Shown piece by piece: positions 15,447 through 23,532 of a stretch of 45,866 bases of DNA. This DNA comes from Aquificota bacterium (GTDB taxonomy: Bacteria; Aquificota; Aquificia; Aquificales; QOAS01), in contig JAADCT010000033.1 of the NCBI GenBank assembly GCA_013154305.1, forward strand, positions 1-45,866. Reading direction: 5' to 3'. Positions within the stretch are counted from its first letter, which is position 1; the number at the start of each line of letters is the position of its first letter. Made by a program: the position numbers and the translations under genes. A model generated the notes under the pieces. The model did no database searches. It was given only the letters and a program-made list of their open reading frames with translations, and was not told where the DNA came from.

Positions 15447-16472
15447 TCAGAGGGAAAGAAATTGGCGCAAAAAGCGGGCGTCGTTTTCGTAAAAGTGCTT
15501 GATGTTGTCGACGCCGTACTTCAGCATGGCAAAGCGGTCGACGCCCAGGCCGAAGGCAAAGCCCCGGTAGCGCTCCGCGTCGACACCGCAGGCCTCCAAG
15601 ACGGCGGGGTGGACCATGCCGGCCCCGAGGACCTCCAGCCAGCCGGTGTTTTTGCAAACGCGGCAACCTTCCCCGCCGCAAATTACGCAACCGATGTCGA
15701 CCTCGGTGCTCGGTTCGGTAAAGGGAAAGTAGGAGGGCCGGAAGCGAACGGGCACCTCGGTTTCGAAAAAGCGGCGCAGGAACTCCTTGAGCACCCACAT
15801 CATGTGGGCGAAGTTGACGGTTTCGTTGACCACCAAACCCTCGACCTGAAAGAACATGGGTGAGTGGGTCGGGTCGTCGTCGCGGCGGTAAACGCGCCCC
15901 GGCGCTATTATCTGAACGGGCGGCCTTTTCTTCAAAAGCGTTCGAACCTGAACGGGGGAGGTGTGCGTGCGCAGGAGGTAACCCTTTCGGTTGAGGTAGA
16001 AAGTGTCCTGCATGTCGCGGGCGGGGTGCTCTTTCGGAATGTTCAGCATGTCGAAGTTGTACTCCTCCTTTTCCACCTCCGGACCCGTTTCGACGGTAAA
16101 GCCCATTCCCTTGAAGATTTCGGTTATTTCCTCGACGACGGCCGACAGGGGATGTTTGGCACCGAGGGGTAAGACGGTGTCGCCGGGAAGGGCGGCGTCA
16201 AGACGCTCCCTTCTCAGCCTCTCCTGAAGTTCCTTTTCTTTGAGCTCCTTCGCCTTTTGACGGACGAAACTTTCGACCTCCTCCCTAAGGAGGTTTATCT
16301 CCCGGCCGAGCTCCTTCCTCTTTTCGGGAGGGGCCGAGCGCAGTTCCTTAAAAAGTTGCGAAATCAGACCTTTTTTTCCCAAAAAGAGTTGACGGAAGTT
16401 TTCCAAGTCCTTTAGGGTTTTTACCGCCTCCTTTTCCTTCAGAAAGCGTTCCCTAACTTCGGAAACGGTCAT
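15447..16472 (-). CDS. pheS: Phenylalanyl-tRNA synthetase alpha subunit
   Basis: A 341-aa class II aminoacyl-tRNA synthetase subunit that charges tRNA-Phe as an alpha2-beta2 enzyme. An N-terminal coiled coil (about 1-90) precedes the catalytic domain with LRTHTSPVQVRTL (near 175), GRVYRRDDDPTHSPMFFQ (near 203-220, motif 2) and GLGVDRFAMLKYG (near 310, motif 3). A four-cysteine pair region, CVICGGEGCRVC, is visible near 268. pheT is not adjacent. The ATG has no Shine-Dalgarno sequence; GATAGT sits 14 to 9 nt upstream. Confidence 0.97.
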   Translation of the reverse strand: MTVSEVRERFLKEKEAVKTLKDLENFRQLFLGKKGLISQLFKELRSAPPEKRKELGREINLLREEVESFVRQKAKELKEKELQERLRRERLDAALPGDTVLPLGAKHPLSAVVEEITEIFKGMGFTVETGPEVEKEEYNFDMLNIPKEHPARDMQDTFYLNRKGYLLRTHTSPVQVRTLLKKRPPVQIIAPGRVYRRDDDPTHSPMFFQVEGLVVNETVNFAHMMWVLKEFLRRFFETEVPVRFRPSYFPFTEPSTEVDIGCVICGGEGCRVCKNTGWLEVLGAGMVHPAVLEACGVDAERYRGFAFGLGVDRFAMLKYGVDNIKHFYENDARFLRQFLSL

Positions 16473-16480
16473 TAAGGATT

Positions 16481-16486
16481 ACTATC
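16481..16486 (-). promoter_or_regulatory. -10-like hexamer of pheS
   Basis: The minus strand reads GATAGT at 14 to 9 nt before the ATG, with no ribosome binding site between them. Confidence 0.4.
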
Positions 16487-16497
16487 TTACGGCGCCC

Positions 16498-16518
16498 GCC
16501 CCCGCTCATAGCGGGGGC
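16498..16518. repeat. Perfect hairpin in the pheS/kamA divergent region
   Basis: GCCCCCGC-TCATA-GCGGGGGC followed on the plus strand by CTTTCCGTCTTC. It lies upstream of both genes, so like the hairpin at 12676 it may separate the two divergent units. Confidence 0.5.
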
Positions 16519-16534
16519 CTTTCCGTCTTCTAAC

Positions 16535-16540
16535 TATAAA
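16535..16540 (+). promoter_or_regulatory. -10 box of the kamA-type gene
   Basis: TATAAA about 60 nt before the start codon. The resulting leader would contain the GCCGCC-GTAA-GGCGGC hairpin at 16552-16567 and a GGAGGTGG ribosome binding site. Confidence 0.45.
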
Positions 16541-16551
16541 TTAAAAGTGTC

Positions 16552-16567
16552 GCCGCCGTAAGGCGGC
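16552..16567 (+). other. Leader hairpin before kamA-type gene
   Basis: GCCGCC-GTAA-GGCGGC, a six-pair stem with a GTAA (GNRA-type) tetraloop, lies between the -10 box and the ribosome binding site. It is followed by an A-run, so it is not a standard terminator; it may stabilise the mRNA or regulate the gene. Confidence 0.45.
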
Positions 16568-16599
16568 CTTCGTCTAAAAAAATTTGCGGAGGTGGACCT

Positions 16600-17733
16600 A
16601 TGGCGCGCATAAAGTGGATTACCGACCCGGAAAAGTTGCCTTTGAGCGCCGAAGAAAAGGAAAAGATTAAAAAAGTTACCGAATTTTTTCCGATGAAGTT
16701 GACCGAACACTACGCCAAACTGATAAATTGGTCCGACCCCCACGACCCTCTGAGGAAAATAGCCGTTCCCTTTGAGGAGGAATTGGAGGAGTGGGGTTAT
16801 CTCGACCCCTCCAACGAAAGGAAGTACACCGTAGCGCCCGGCCTCCAACACAAGTATCGCGACACGGCGCTCTTTCTGATAGCGCCGACTTGTCTCGGAT
16901 TTTGCCGTTTTTGCTTCCGGAAGCGTCTCTTTATTAAGGAAAAGGGCGTCAGCGGAAACGAAATACTGATGGACCTGGAGGAGGCCTTCCGCTACATCGA
17001 AAGCCATCCGGAGATTAACAACGTGCTTCTGACCGGGGGGGACCCCCTCGTTCTGCCGACGGAGAAGCTGCGCGAGGTCATAGCCCGCCTCAGGCAAATT
17101 CCCCACGTGAAAATCGTCCGCATAGGGACCAAGGCCCTCGCCTACTATCCCCAACGGATTACCGAGGACCCCGAATTCGTAAAGATGATAGAGGAGTTTT
17201 CCCTGCCCGACCGACGGATTTACATAATGAACGACTTCAACCACCCGAGGGAGATTTCGGACGAAACCCTTAAGGCGGTGGACGTGCTTCTGAAGGCCGG
17301 GGCGGTTTTGACCAATCAAACCCCCCTTTTGAGGGGCGTAAACGACGACCCCGACACCTTGCGCGAACTCTTTGAAAAGCTGTCGTTTATAGGCGTTCCT
17401 CCCTACTACGTGTTTATCAACCGGCCCGTAAGGGGTAACAAGGCCTTCGCCGTTCCCGTGGAGGAGGCCCTGACGATTTTCGAACGGGCGAAGGTTGGTA
17501 TTTCCGGTCTGGCCGAGAGGGCCAAGCTCGTCATGTCGCACGCGACGGGCAAAATTGAGGTCGTGGGCATGGACGAGGAGCACGTCTACTTTAAGTACCA
17601 CCGGGCGGCCGACCCCGAAAACGAGGGCAAGTTTATGGTCTTTAAGCGCAATCCCGAGGCCTACTGGTTCGACGACTACACCGAAAAGGTGGCCGAATAC
17701 TCCTTTAAGACCTCCGAGGTCGGAACCTCCTGA
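16600..17733 (+). CDS. KamA-family radical SAM aminomutase (lysine 2,3-aminomutase-like)
   Basis: A 377-aa radical SAM/PLP enzyme. The cluster motif is [14 protein letters not shown] (CxxxCxxC, near 89-102), followed by [16 protein letters not shown] (near 141). The likely PLP lysine is in [11 protein letters not shown] near 313. KamA enzymes move an amino group from C2 to C3 of lysine or glutamate, giving beta-amino acids used as compatible solutes, in catabolism, or for EF-P modification. No acetyltransferase (AblB), EF-P or lysine-degradation gene is nearby, so the substrate is open. It begins with a strong GGAGGTGG site. Confidence 0.85.
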   Translation: MARIKWITDPEKLPLSAEEKEKIKKVTEFFPMKLTEHYAKLINWSDPHDPLRKIAVPFEEELEEWGYLDPSNERKYTVAPGLQHKYRDTALFLIAPTCLGFCRFCFRKRLFIKEKGVSGNEILMDLEEAFRYIESHPEINNVLLTGGDPLVLPTEKLREVIARLRQIPHVKIVRIGTKALAYYPQRITEDPEFVKMIEEFSLPDRRIYIMNDFNHPREISDETLKAVDVLLKAGAVLTNQTPLLRGVNDDPDTLRELFEKLSFIGVPPYYVFINRPVRGNKAFAVPVEEALTIFERAKVGISGLAERAKLVMSHATGKIEVVGMDEEHVYFKYHRAADPENEGKFMVFKRNPEAYWFDDYTEKVAEYSFKTSEVGTS

Positions 17734-17765
17734 GTCTTTTTCCTCTTTTGGTTAAAAGCGAAGTC

Positions 17766-17793
17766 TTGACCCCGCGGGGGGCGCGGATAGAAT
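17766..17793 (+). promoter_or_regulatory. Promoter of the rpsF operon
   Basis: TTGACC (17766-17771) and TAGAAT (17788-17793) separated by 16 bp, the best -35/-10 pair in the window. It gives an mRNA leader of about 75 nt before rpsF. Confidence 0.75.
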
Positions 17794-17798
17794 AACTA

Positions 17799-17875
17799 AC
17801 CCTCGGCGGAAGGCCCGCCCTGCTTTCCCCTCCTCAAAAGGGGAAGGCCGAAAAAAACCGTCCGGAGGGTAAAGA
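17799..17875 (+). promoter_or_regulatory. Structured rpsF leader, candidate S6:S18 autoregulatory site
   Basis: The leader can fold so that CCCTCGGCGG (from about 17800) pairs with CCGTCCGGAGGG, which contains the rpsF ribosome binding site, while CTTTCCCC pairs with GGGGAAG inside it. A CCGAAA stretch follows the inner hairpin. Ribosomal complex S6:S18 is known to bind a leader motif before rpsF in many bacteria, and this operon encodes both proteins. The match to that motif was judged by eye only. Confidence 0.5.
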
Positions 17876-18253
17876 ATGGGTAAAAGGCACTACGAGAGGG
17901 AAAGGTTTTACGAAACCGTCTTCGTCGTAAAGCCGACGCTGACCGAAGAGGAGTACAAGAAGGTCGTCGAGGCCGTCAAGAACGAGATTACCCGTAAAGG
18001 CGGCGAAATCCTTTACGAGGAGGATTGGGGCCTCCGGCAGTTCGCCTATCCGATAGAGAAGTTCACCCACGGCCGCTACTACCTCGTTCAGTTCAGGGCC
18101 GTAAACGAGGGCGAACCGCCCTACGAAAACCTCAACGTTCCCAACGAGCTGGAGTTCTTCTACCGCGTTAACGAAAACATCATCCGTTGGCTGACGAGCA
18201 AAATCAGAAAGTCGCAGCTCAAAGCCCAACCCAAAGGCGCCGCCGGGGGGTAA
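17876..18253 (+). CDS. rpsF: 30S ribosomal protein S6
   Basis: A 125-aa protein matching S6: YETVFVVKPTLTEEEYKKVVE at the N-terminus (first part RFYETVFVVKP), then GLRQFAYPIEKFTHGRYYLVQF (shown as FAYPIEKFTHGRYYL) and a C-terminal FYRVNENIIRWLT helix. S6 binds S18 on the small subunit platform. First gene of rpsF-ssb-rpsR-rplI, with CCGGAGGG about 6 nt before the ATG. The order is the usual bacterial one. Confidence 0.97.
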   Translation: MGKRHYERERFYETVFVVKPTLTEEEYKKVVEAVKNEITRKGGEILYEEDWGLRQFAYPIEKFTHGRYYLVQFRAVNEGEPPYENLNVPNELEFFYRVNENIIRWLTSKIRKSQLKAQPKGAAGG

Positions 18254-18264
18254 TTTAACCAACT

Positions 18265-18840
18265 ATGAACTACAACAAGGTCATTTTGGTCGGTAGGGTT
18301 GTGGCCGCTCCCGAAATCCGCATGCTCGAGCAAAGCGGGCGGCAAATAGCCACCTTCTCCCTCGCCTACAACCGAAACTACCGCGACCAAAGCGGTAACT
18401 GGAAGCAAGAGAGCCACTTTTTCGACATCAAAGCCTTCGGAAACCTCGTCGAAAGGGTGGTCTCCCAGCTGGAAAAGGGGGACCTGATTTTGGTCGAGGG
18501 TCGCCTCTCCCAGGACAAGTGGATTGACCGGCAAACGGGCGAGCCGCGGAGCCGCGTTCGCGTGGTTGCCCTCGACATCAAGATTTTGGTAAAGGCGGGG
18601 GCGCGTCCGGCGGCGCCGGCCGAACCGCCGCCGACGGCCGAAGAGCCGGAACTTCCGACCTTCGAAGAGGACGAGCTGCTGCCCCCGACCGATAAAGGTC
18701 AAAAGCCGTCCTCCCCTCCCGAGGAGGACTTCGACGACCTTGAGGCCCTCCTCTTTGGGGAAGGGGAGGAGGAGGAAAAACCCAAAAAGGACGAGCCCAA
18801 GAGGAAGGGCGACGAGGACGACTTCGACATACTCTTATAA
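18265..18840 (+). CDS. ssb: Single-stranded DNA-binding protein
   Basis: A 191-aa SSB. The OB fold is clear from NKVILVGRVVAAPEIRMLE (residues 4-22), SHFFDIKAFGNLVERV (near 51) and LILVEGRLSQDKW (near 73). A disordered acidic linker rich in E, P and K follows (about 115-180), and the protein ends in DEDDFDILL. The acidic tip is the standard SSB interaction tail, though it ends ILL rather than the common IPF. It starts 11 nt after rpsF in the same operon. Confidence 0.97.
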   Translation: MNYNKVILVGRVVAAPEIRMLEQSGRQIATFSLAYNRNYRDQSGNWKQESHFFDIKAFGNLVERVVSQLEKGDLILVEGRLSQDKWIDRQTGEPRSRVRVVALDIKILVKAGARPAAPAEPPPTAEEPELPTFEEDELLPPTDKGQKPSSPPEEDFDDLEALLFGEGEEEEKPKKDEPKRKGDEDDFDILL

Positions 18841-18864
18841 AACCTTTTGAAGGAGGTTCGGGCG

Positions 18865-19080
18865 ATGTTAAAAAAAGGAAAGAAAAAAGTTTGCGAGTTT
18901 TGCCAAAACAAGAAGGAACCCGACTACAAGGACGTCGAAACGCTCAAAAAGTACCTCTCTCCGAGGGGTAAAATAATTCCTTCGAGGCAAACGGGCGTTT
19001 GCGCCAAGCACCAGCGTCGGCTCGCCGTAGCCATTAAGAAGGCCCGTCAACTCGCCCTACTGCCCTACGTCGTTTATTAA
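18865..19080 (+). CDS. rpsR: 30S ribosomal protein S18
   Basis: A 71-aa protein with [21 protein letters not shown] (start [14 protein letters not shown]) and a C-terminal [20 protein letters not shown], typical of S18. The track start at 18847 is a TTG inside the ribosome binding site; the ATG at 18865 follows AAGGAGG with correct spacing and gives the normal S18 length. The CxxC pair at the N-terminus is kept, as in zinc-binding S18 forms. Second ribosomal gene of the operon. Confidence 0.97.
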   Translation: MLKKGKKKVCEFCQNKKEPDYKDVETLKKYLSPRGKIIPSRQTGVCAKHQRRLAVAIKKARQLALLPYVVY

Positions 19081-19094
19081 AGGGGAGGGCCGCC

Positions 19095-19550
19095 ATGAAG
19101 GTCGTGTTGATTAAGGACGTTCCCGGATACGGAACCTTCGGCGACATCGTAAACGTTAAAGACGGCTTTGCCAACAACTACCTCATTCCGAGGGGTTTGG
19201 CCCTGCCGGCCACCGAGGGAAACGTGCGCCACGTTCGGGAAATCCTGAAGCAGAAAAAGCGCAAACTGGAGAGGGAAAAGGCCAAGGCGCAGGAAGTGGC
19301 CCAAAAAATCGACGGTTTGGTCATCGAAATCGCCCGCCCGGTGGGCGTTACCGGAAAGCTCTACGGTGCCATTACCGTGGCCGAAATTGCGGAAAAAATT
19401 AAGGAATTGGCCGGCGTCGAGGTCGACAAGAAGAAGATAATGCTCAGGGCCCCCATAAAGAGCGTCGGCCGCTACAACCTGACGGTGAAGCTCCACCCCG
19501 AGGTCTCGGCCACCGTAACCGTCGACGTAAAACCCTCGGAAGTAAAGTAA
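19095..19550 (+). CDS. rplI: 50S ribosomal protein L9
   Basis: A 151-aa protein of normal length for L9. The N-terminal domain has MKVVLIKDVPGYGTFGDIV and GFANNYLIPRGLALPAT, then a long linker helix (about 45-80) and the C-terminal domain with GKLYGAITVAEIA. AGGGGAGGG lies before the ATG. Last ribosomal gene of the operon; a GTG-started membrane protein gene follows after 18 nt. Confidence 0.97.
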   Translation: MKVVLIKDVPGYGTFGDIVNVKDGFANNYLIPRGLALPATEGNVRHVREILKQKKRKLEREKAKAQEVAQKIDGLVIEIARPVGVTGKLYGAITVAEIAEKIKELAGVEVDKKKIMLRAPIKSVGRYNLTVKLHPEVSATVTVDVKPSEVK

Positions 19551-19568
19551 GAAAAGCCCCCGCCTTCG

Positions 19569-20774
19569 GTGGAGAGAAAGCTTCTCTTTTACCTCCTTTT
19601 TGCGTCCTTCGTTTCCGCCTACCTTTCCATTACGGTTTTTCAGGGTTTTCTAACGCTGGCCTTTGCGGTTTGGCTTTTCATCCTTCTGAAGGAAAGACGG
19701 TTTGAGACCTTTAGAGGTAGACTTACCGTTCCCCTTTTGGGACACTTGGCGGTTTTGGACCTGTCGAGCGCCCTCTTTTTGAGGGTTTCCGAGCAGTGGA
19801 GGCGGCTCGTCGAACAGAACTTCTTTACCCTCTCCTACTTTTTTCCCAAAGTTTTGGACCCGGAGGGGGTTTTAAAACTTCTGAGGTGGACGCTGGCGGC
19901 GGCCCCCCTTTTGGGACTGCTTTTGTCGGCCAAAGTTTGGGTCTCGTTTCTGGTCTACGGCGAGATTAAAGCCTTTTGGGGCGGAAAGTTCGTAATCGGA
20001 AACCTTTTGGCCCTGCCCTTTTTCGCCTCCCTCTACTTTGCCCTGACGGGGGAAGGTCTTTGGAGGAAAGTTTTGTTTTCGGGCGGGGCCGCCCTTTTCC
20101 TCTGGACCGCCTTTTTGCCCTTTGAAAGGAGCGTCGTTTTGGGCTTTTTGGCGGGCCTTCTGCTCTTTGGGGCGGCCGCGTTCTCTCTCCTGAAGGACCG
20201 AAGGGCGAGGGCGGCCCTCCTGGCGGGAGGACTGCTTTTGGCGGCGGCGGGGACCGCGGCCGCCCTGCAAAATCCGAAGGTCGAATACTGGATAAAACTC
20301 GTCGAAAGCCGCGGTCTTAACGCGGAGACCCTAAACGCCCTCTCTTCCCAGCGCGTGGTAATAGCCGAAGGGGCCCTCGAGCTGGTCGAAAGGGCCCTCG
20401 AGGAGGGCGACTACCTCAAACTTTTAATCGGTTGGGGCTACGGTCCCCAAAAGCAATACGAAAACCTTCCCCCTCCCCTGAACCGGATAATAAACGAATA
20501 CGAGAGCTTTTTACCGATTACCGAGTTCGTAAACGGCGGCCTCCTCGGCCTTCTTTTCGTCGTTTGGTTCTACCTGGCGGCGGCAAGGCTGACGCGGGAG
20601 ACCTTTAAAAGGAGGGACGAACTTTTCCTCCTTAAGGTTTCGGTTCTTTCGGCCGCCTGGGTGAACCTCGTTTACCACCTCTTTACCCTCTTTTGGGTGC
20701 CTCTCAACGCCCTCTTTTTCGTCCTTTTAGCGGCCGTCGAGGTCCTAAATCAAAGGGGAAGGGAAAAAACTTAG
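19569..20774 (+). CDS. Polytopic membrane protein, O-antigen ligase/polymerase-like
   Basis: A 401-aa protein with about ten predicted membrane helices. A large loop near 270-325 (SSQRVVIAEGALELVER ... LIGWGYGPQKQYENLP ... NEYESFLPITEFVNGGL) resembles the Wzy_C/WaaL periplasmic loop, where a glycine-rich GxG segment is followed by an N/H-x-x-x-L motif and a G-rich helix. It may therefore ligate or polymerise surface polysaccharide. It starts at GTG 18 nt after rplI without a clear ribosome binding site, where dnaB is often found in other bacteria. A glycosyltransferase gene lies 0.5 kb downstream. It overlaps UPF0114 by 4 nt tail to tail. Confidence 0.6.
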   Translation: MERKLLFYLLFASFVSAYLSITVFQGFLTLAFAVWLFILLKERRFETFRGRLTVPLLGHLAVLDLSSALFLRVSEQWRRLVEQNFFTLSYFFPKVLDPEGVLKLLRWTLAAAPLLGLLLSAKVWVSFLVYGEIKAFWGGKFVIGNLLALPFFASLYFALTGEGLWRKVLFSGGAALFLWTAFLPFERSVVLGFLAGLLLFGAAAFSLLKDRRARAALLAGGLLLAAAGTAAALQNPKVEYWIKLVESRGLNAETLNALSSQRVVIAEGALELVERALEEGDYLKLLIGWGYGPQKQYENLPPPLNRIINEYESFLPITEFVNGGLLGLLFVVWFYLAAARLTRETFKRRDELFLLKVSVLSAAWVNLVYHLFTLFWVPLNALFFVLLAAVEVLNQRGREKT

Positions 20775-21298
20775 TCCTTTTTGTGGGTAAAGTAGAGGGC
20801 GAGGGCTATTAAAAGGACGCCGAGGGCGATGTATAGGGTTTCCAGCGGCGAGTGGTAGTCGAGGTGGAGGACTTGTTTGAAAAACGAGACTATGAGGACC
20901 ATAATGACGAGGCGGCCCAGCTTCTCCTTAAGGTCCTCCAAGTTTCGAATAACCAAAACCCGTTGGCCGAGGGGGTCGTTCTCGGCCGGGTCGATTTTTG
21001 AAATAAACAGCTCGTAAAGGCCCAGTGCAAAAACCAACAGAAAGGTTCCTATAAGAAAGAGGTCCACCGAGGCGATTATCACCGACAGGAGTTTGGCGTA
21101 AAAGGCCTCGTAAGTGTAGTGAAAGACGAAGAGGTACAGAAGGTGGACCACCTCGTAGAGGCCGACCATAAAGAGGACGAAGGCCGAAACCAAAGAGGAT
21201 ACGACCGCTATGAGGACGAGCCAGCGGGAGTTCCACAGGAATTGTTCAAAGGCCAGTTCCAACCTCTTTTTGAGGTCGACGCGGTTTTTTTCCTCCAT
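20771..21298 (-). CDS. UPF0114/YqhA-family membrane protein
   Basis: A 175-aa protein with four predicted membrane helices (about 26-48, 68-90, 95-115 region, and 130-170) and the family signature ELFISKIDPAENDPLG in the middle. YqhA-family proteins are widespread but have no firm function. The ATG has no Shine-Dalgarno sequence and is preceded by TTATAA at 12 to 7 nt. Confidence 0.85.
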   Translation of the reverse strand: MEEKNRVDLKKRLELAFEQFLWNSRWLVLIAVVSSLVSAFVLFMVGLYEVVHLLYLFVFHYTYEAFYAKLLSVIIASVDLFLIGTFLLVFALGLYELFISKIDPAENDPLGQRVLVIRNLEDLKEKLGRLVIMVLIVSFFKQVLHLDYHSPLETLYIALGVLLIALALYFTHKKD

Positions 21299-21304
21299 AA
21301 GGTG

Positions 21305-21310
21305 TTATAA
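21305..21310 (-). promoter_or_regulatory. -10 box of the UPF0114 gene, leaderless type
   Basis: TTATAA (self-complementary) lies 12 to 7 nt before the start codon at 21298, and the intervening CACCTT has no anti-16S complementarity. Confidence 0.45.
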
Positions 21311-21328
21311 GGATAGGGAAAGGGGGCC

Positions 21329-22573
21329 TCAGCTGACGGGCGCGTCGCCGTCGCCGGAGGTTTCCTCCGCCTGCTTTTGCTGAACGATTTGTTCGTAGGC
21401 GCCCTTCATCAGCTCCTTAAAGAACTCGACGCGGTCCTTGCAGGAAAAGCGTTCCTTTACGGCCTTGGCGGCGTTTTGGGCTATCAGCTTTCGGTCCTCC
21501 TCGTTTTCGAGGTAAAAGAGGAGTTTTTCCTCTATGTCGAGACGGTCGAGGGCGTTGTAGACGATAACCTCCTCGTTGGGTTTGAAAAAGCTGGGCAGCG
21601 TCGAGCGGAAGTTTATCATCGGCGCCGTTTCGCAGGCGGCGACCTCGAGAGGCGTAAAGCCTATTCCGCTGGGAACGTAGGCGGGAAAGGTCATCAAACC
21701 CAGTTTGGCCTTGGCGATTGTTCCTATTCTCTCTTCGAAGGAGGTAATGTCGGCGACCTTGAAGCTGTCGGGGAGGTTCCCCTCGGCCTTTCCGACGACC
21801 GTTAGCTCCGTTCCTTCGAGGAAGCCGAGGATAAACCAGTTTCGGCGGGCGGTGGCGTAGACCGATATTTGGGCCAACCAGGTAAAGTACTTGGTCGGGT
21901 TTTCCTGGCGGAACTTGTTGAAGCTCTCCTGAAATTGGGGGTTCATCAGCGGAAGCAGGTAGTCGGTGGCAAAGGGCGGGCTGACTTCGGGATTTCGGAA
22001 GCAGAATTCCCCGACCTCGACCGCAAAGTCGCGAATCGGCGGGTCCATAAAGCGGTTCCAGGTTTCGACTATGAAGGCGGGGTCTATGGCGTCGCCGACG
22101 AAAACGACGTCCACCTCCTTCTCCGCCGAAGGCGGCACCAACCTCAAGTTTACGCAGGGGGTAAAGTAGTAGATGTTCGGAAAGCCGAGGGCGCCCAGAA
22201 ATTGGCCGTAGCGCAGGTCGGTTATTAAAAAGACGGTGTTGGGGCTGTTTCTCAGGTTCCAAACGTTTTCGGCGTGAAAGTGGGGGTCCTCGGTGAATAT
22301 CGTAAAGTGGAGGGTTCCCAGGAGGTCCTGGAGGGCCCTCTTTTCGTTTTCGCGTTCGCCCCAAATAACGCCCTTGGTGTTGAAGTCGACCGTAAAGAGG
22401 GGTCGGTAGTCCTCCACCTCCTTTACGGTTTTGGCCACGTTTTGAACGTCGATTTTGAAGACTTTGAGTTCGAACCTTTCGTCGGGAAGGTACTCCTCTA
22501 TCGACTTGAGGAGGTGAACGTCGGCGAAGTTCTCAAATCCGCTCAAAAGGAGCGCAACCTTGATTTTCTCCAT
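21329..22573 (-). CDS. Glycosyltransferase, CgeB/GT4-like
   Basis: A 414-aa protein with a two-lobed layout. The N-terminal part (KVALLLSGFENFADVHLL and later VIWGERENEK, FTEDPHFHAENVW) resembles the DUF3880/CgeB type. The C-terminal lobe has the sugar-nucleotide-binding pattern of GT-B enzymes: AKLGLMTFPAYVPSGIGFTPLEVAACETAPMI (core GIGFTPLEVAAC near 325) followed by RFSCKDRVEFFKELM. It probably adds sugars to a surface glycan or protein. The C-terminal tail (SGDGDAPVS) is flexible. Sugar donor and acceptor are unknown. Confidence 0.7.
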   Translation of the reverse strand: MEKIKVALLLSGFENFADVHLLKSIEEYLPDERFELKVFKIDVQNVAKTVKEVEDYRPLFTVDFNTKGVIWGERENEKRALQDLLGTLHFTIFTEDPHFHAENVWNLRNSPNTVFLITDLRYGQFLGALGFPNIYYFTPCVNLRLVPPSAEKEVDVVFVGDAIDPAFIVETWNRFMDPPIRDFAVEVGEFCFRNPEVSPPFATDYLLPLMNPQFQESFNKFRQENPTKYFTWLAQISVYATARRNWFILGFLEGTELTVVGKAEGNLPDSFKVADITSFEERIGTIAKAKLGLMTFPAYVPSGIGFTPLEVAACETAPMINFRSTLPSFFKPNEEVIVYNALDRLDIEEKLLFYLENEEDRKLIAQNAAKAVKERFSCKDRVEFFKELMKGAYEQIVQQKQAEETSGDGDAPVS

Positions 22574-22580
22574 CAGAGGT

Positions 22581-22586
22581 TTAAAA
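22581..22586 (-). promoter_or_regulatory. -10-like hexamer of the glycosyltransferase gene
   Basis: The minus strand reads TTTTAA at 13 to 8 nt before the ATG at 22573. It faces the GATAAT of the divergent transketolase gene. Confidence 0.35.
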
Positions 22587-22609
22587 GTTTATGCCCTTTC
22601 GGGGAGGCG

Positions 22610-22615
22610 GATAAT
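22610..22615 (+). promoter_or_regulatory. -10 box of the transketolase operon
   Basis: GATAAT lies 17 to 12 nt before the ATG at 22627. No Shine-Dalgarno sequence is present, so the leader would be about 5 nt or none. Confidence 0.45.
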
Positions 22616-22626
22616 TAAAGACCTTA

Positions 22627-23511
22627 ATGGAAAAGAGACCTTCGGTCGACGAGCTCCGGGAAATAGCCCGGAGGGCCCGCATCGAAACCCTTAAGGCGAT
22701 ATACCTGGCCGGCAGCGGCCACCCGGGCGGCTCGCTCTCGATAATGGACATTTTGGTGGCCCTTTACTTCGGAGGTTTCGTCAACGTCGACCCAAAAAAT
22801 CCCTACAAGCCCGACCGCGACCGCGTGGTGCTGTCCAAGGGGCACGCGGCGCCCGCCTTTTACACCATACTGGCCTTTAAGGGTTTTTTCGACAGGGAAC
22901 TCCTTTACACCCTGAGGAAGTTGGGGAGCCCCCTCCAGGGACACGTTTCCAGAAAGCACACCCCCGGGGTGGAGGCCTCCACCGGTTCCCTCGGACAGGG
23001 TCTTTCGATAGCGTTGGGAATGGCCCTCAAGGCTAAGGTGGACGGGGCAAACTACAGGACCTACGCCCTCCTTTCGGACGGTGAACTTCAGGAGGGAATG
23101 ACGTGGGAGGCCGCAATGACGGCCAAGCACTACCGCCCCAAAAGGCTCATCGCGATTGTGGACAACAACAACATTCAGCTTGACGACTTCGTCCACAGGG
23201 TAAACAGCGGCATCTATCCGATAGAGGAAAAGTTTGAGGCCTGCGGCTGGCACGCCATAACGGTCGAGGACGGCCACGACTTTAATCAGCTCTTGGAGGC
23301 CTTGGAGGAGGCGGTGAAAGTTTCCGAGGAAAAGCCGGTGGCCGTAAGGGCCATTACCGTCAAGGGTAAGGGCGTAAAGTTTATGGAGAACAATCCGGCC
23401 TGGCACGGGAAGGCCCCCGACCGTGAAAAGTTTATCGAGGCCATGAAGGACCTCGGCGTTTCGGACGAGGAAATTGAGGAATTTTTAAACAAATACGACC
23501 GAAAGGGGTAA
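22627..23511 (+). CDS. Transketolase, N-terminal (thiamine-binding) subunit
   Basis: A 294-aa half-transketolase with the TPP-binding domain: GHPGGSLSIMDILVALYFGG (near 37-56), LSKGHAAPAFYTILAFKG (near 75), GSLGQGLSIALGMALKAK (near 119) and the TPP motif SDGELQEGMTWEAAM ... IVDNNN (near 151-180). It works with the C-terminal half encoded next to it to move two-carbon units in the pentose phosphate pathway. Split transketolases are common in archaea and some thermophilic bacteria. First gene of the unit, with no ribosome binding site. Confidence 0.95.
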   Translation: MEKRPSVDELREIARRARIETLKAIYLAGSGHPGGSLSIMDILVALYFGGFVNVDPKNPYKPDRDRVVLSKGHAAPAFYTILAFKGFFDRELLYTLRKLGSPLQGHVSRKHTPGVEASTGSLGQGLSIALGMALKAKVDGANYRTYALLSDGELQEGMTWEAAMTAKHYRPKRLIAIVDNNNIQLDDFVHRVNSGIYPIEEKFEACGWHAITVEDGHDFNQLLEALEEAVKVSEEKPVAVRAITVKGKGVKFMENNPAWHGKAPDREKFIEAMKDLGVSDEEIEEFLNKYDRKG

Positions 23512-23532
23512 TTAAAGGGAGGTAAGCCGGCG

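Noticed and set aside
16534-17601. 355-aa minus-strand ORF opposite the KamA-type gene
   Set aside because: Shadow of the radical SAM gene, whose cluster motif is on the plus strand.
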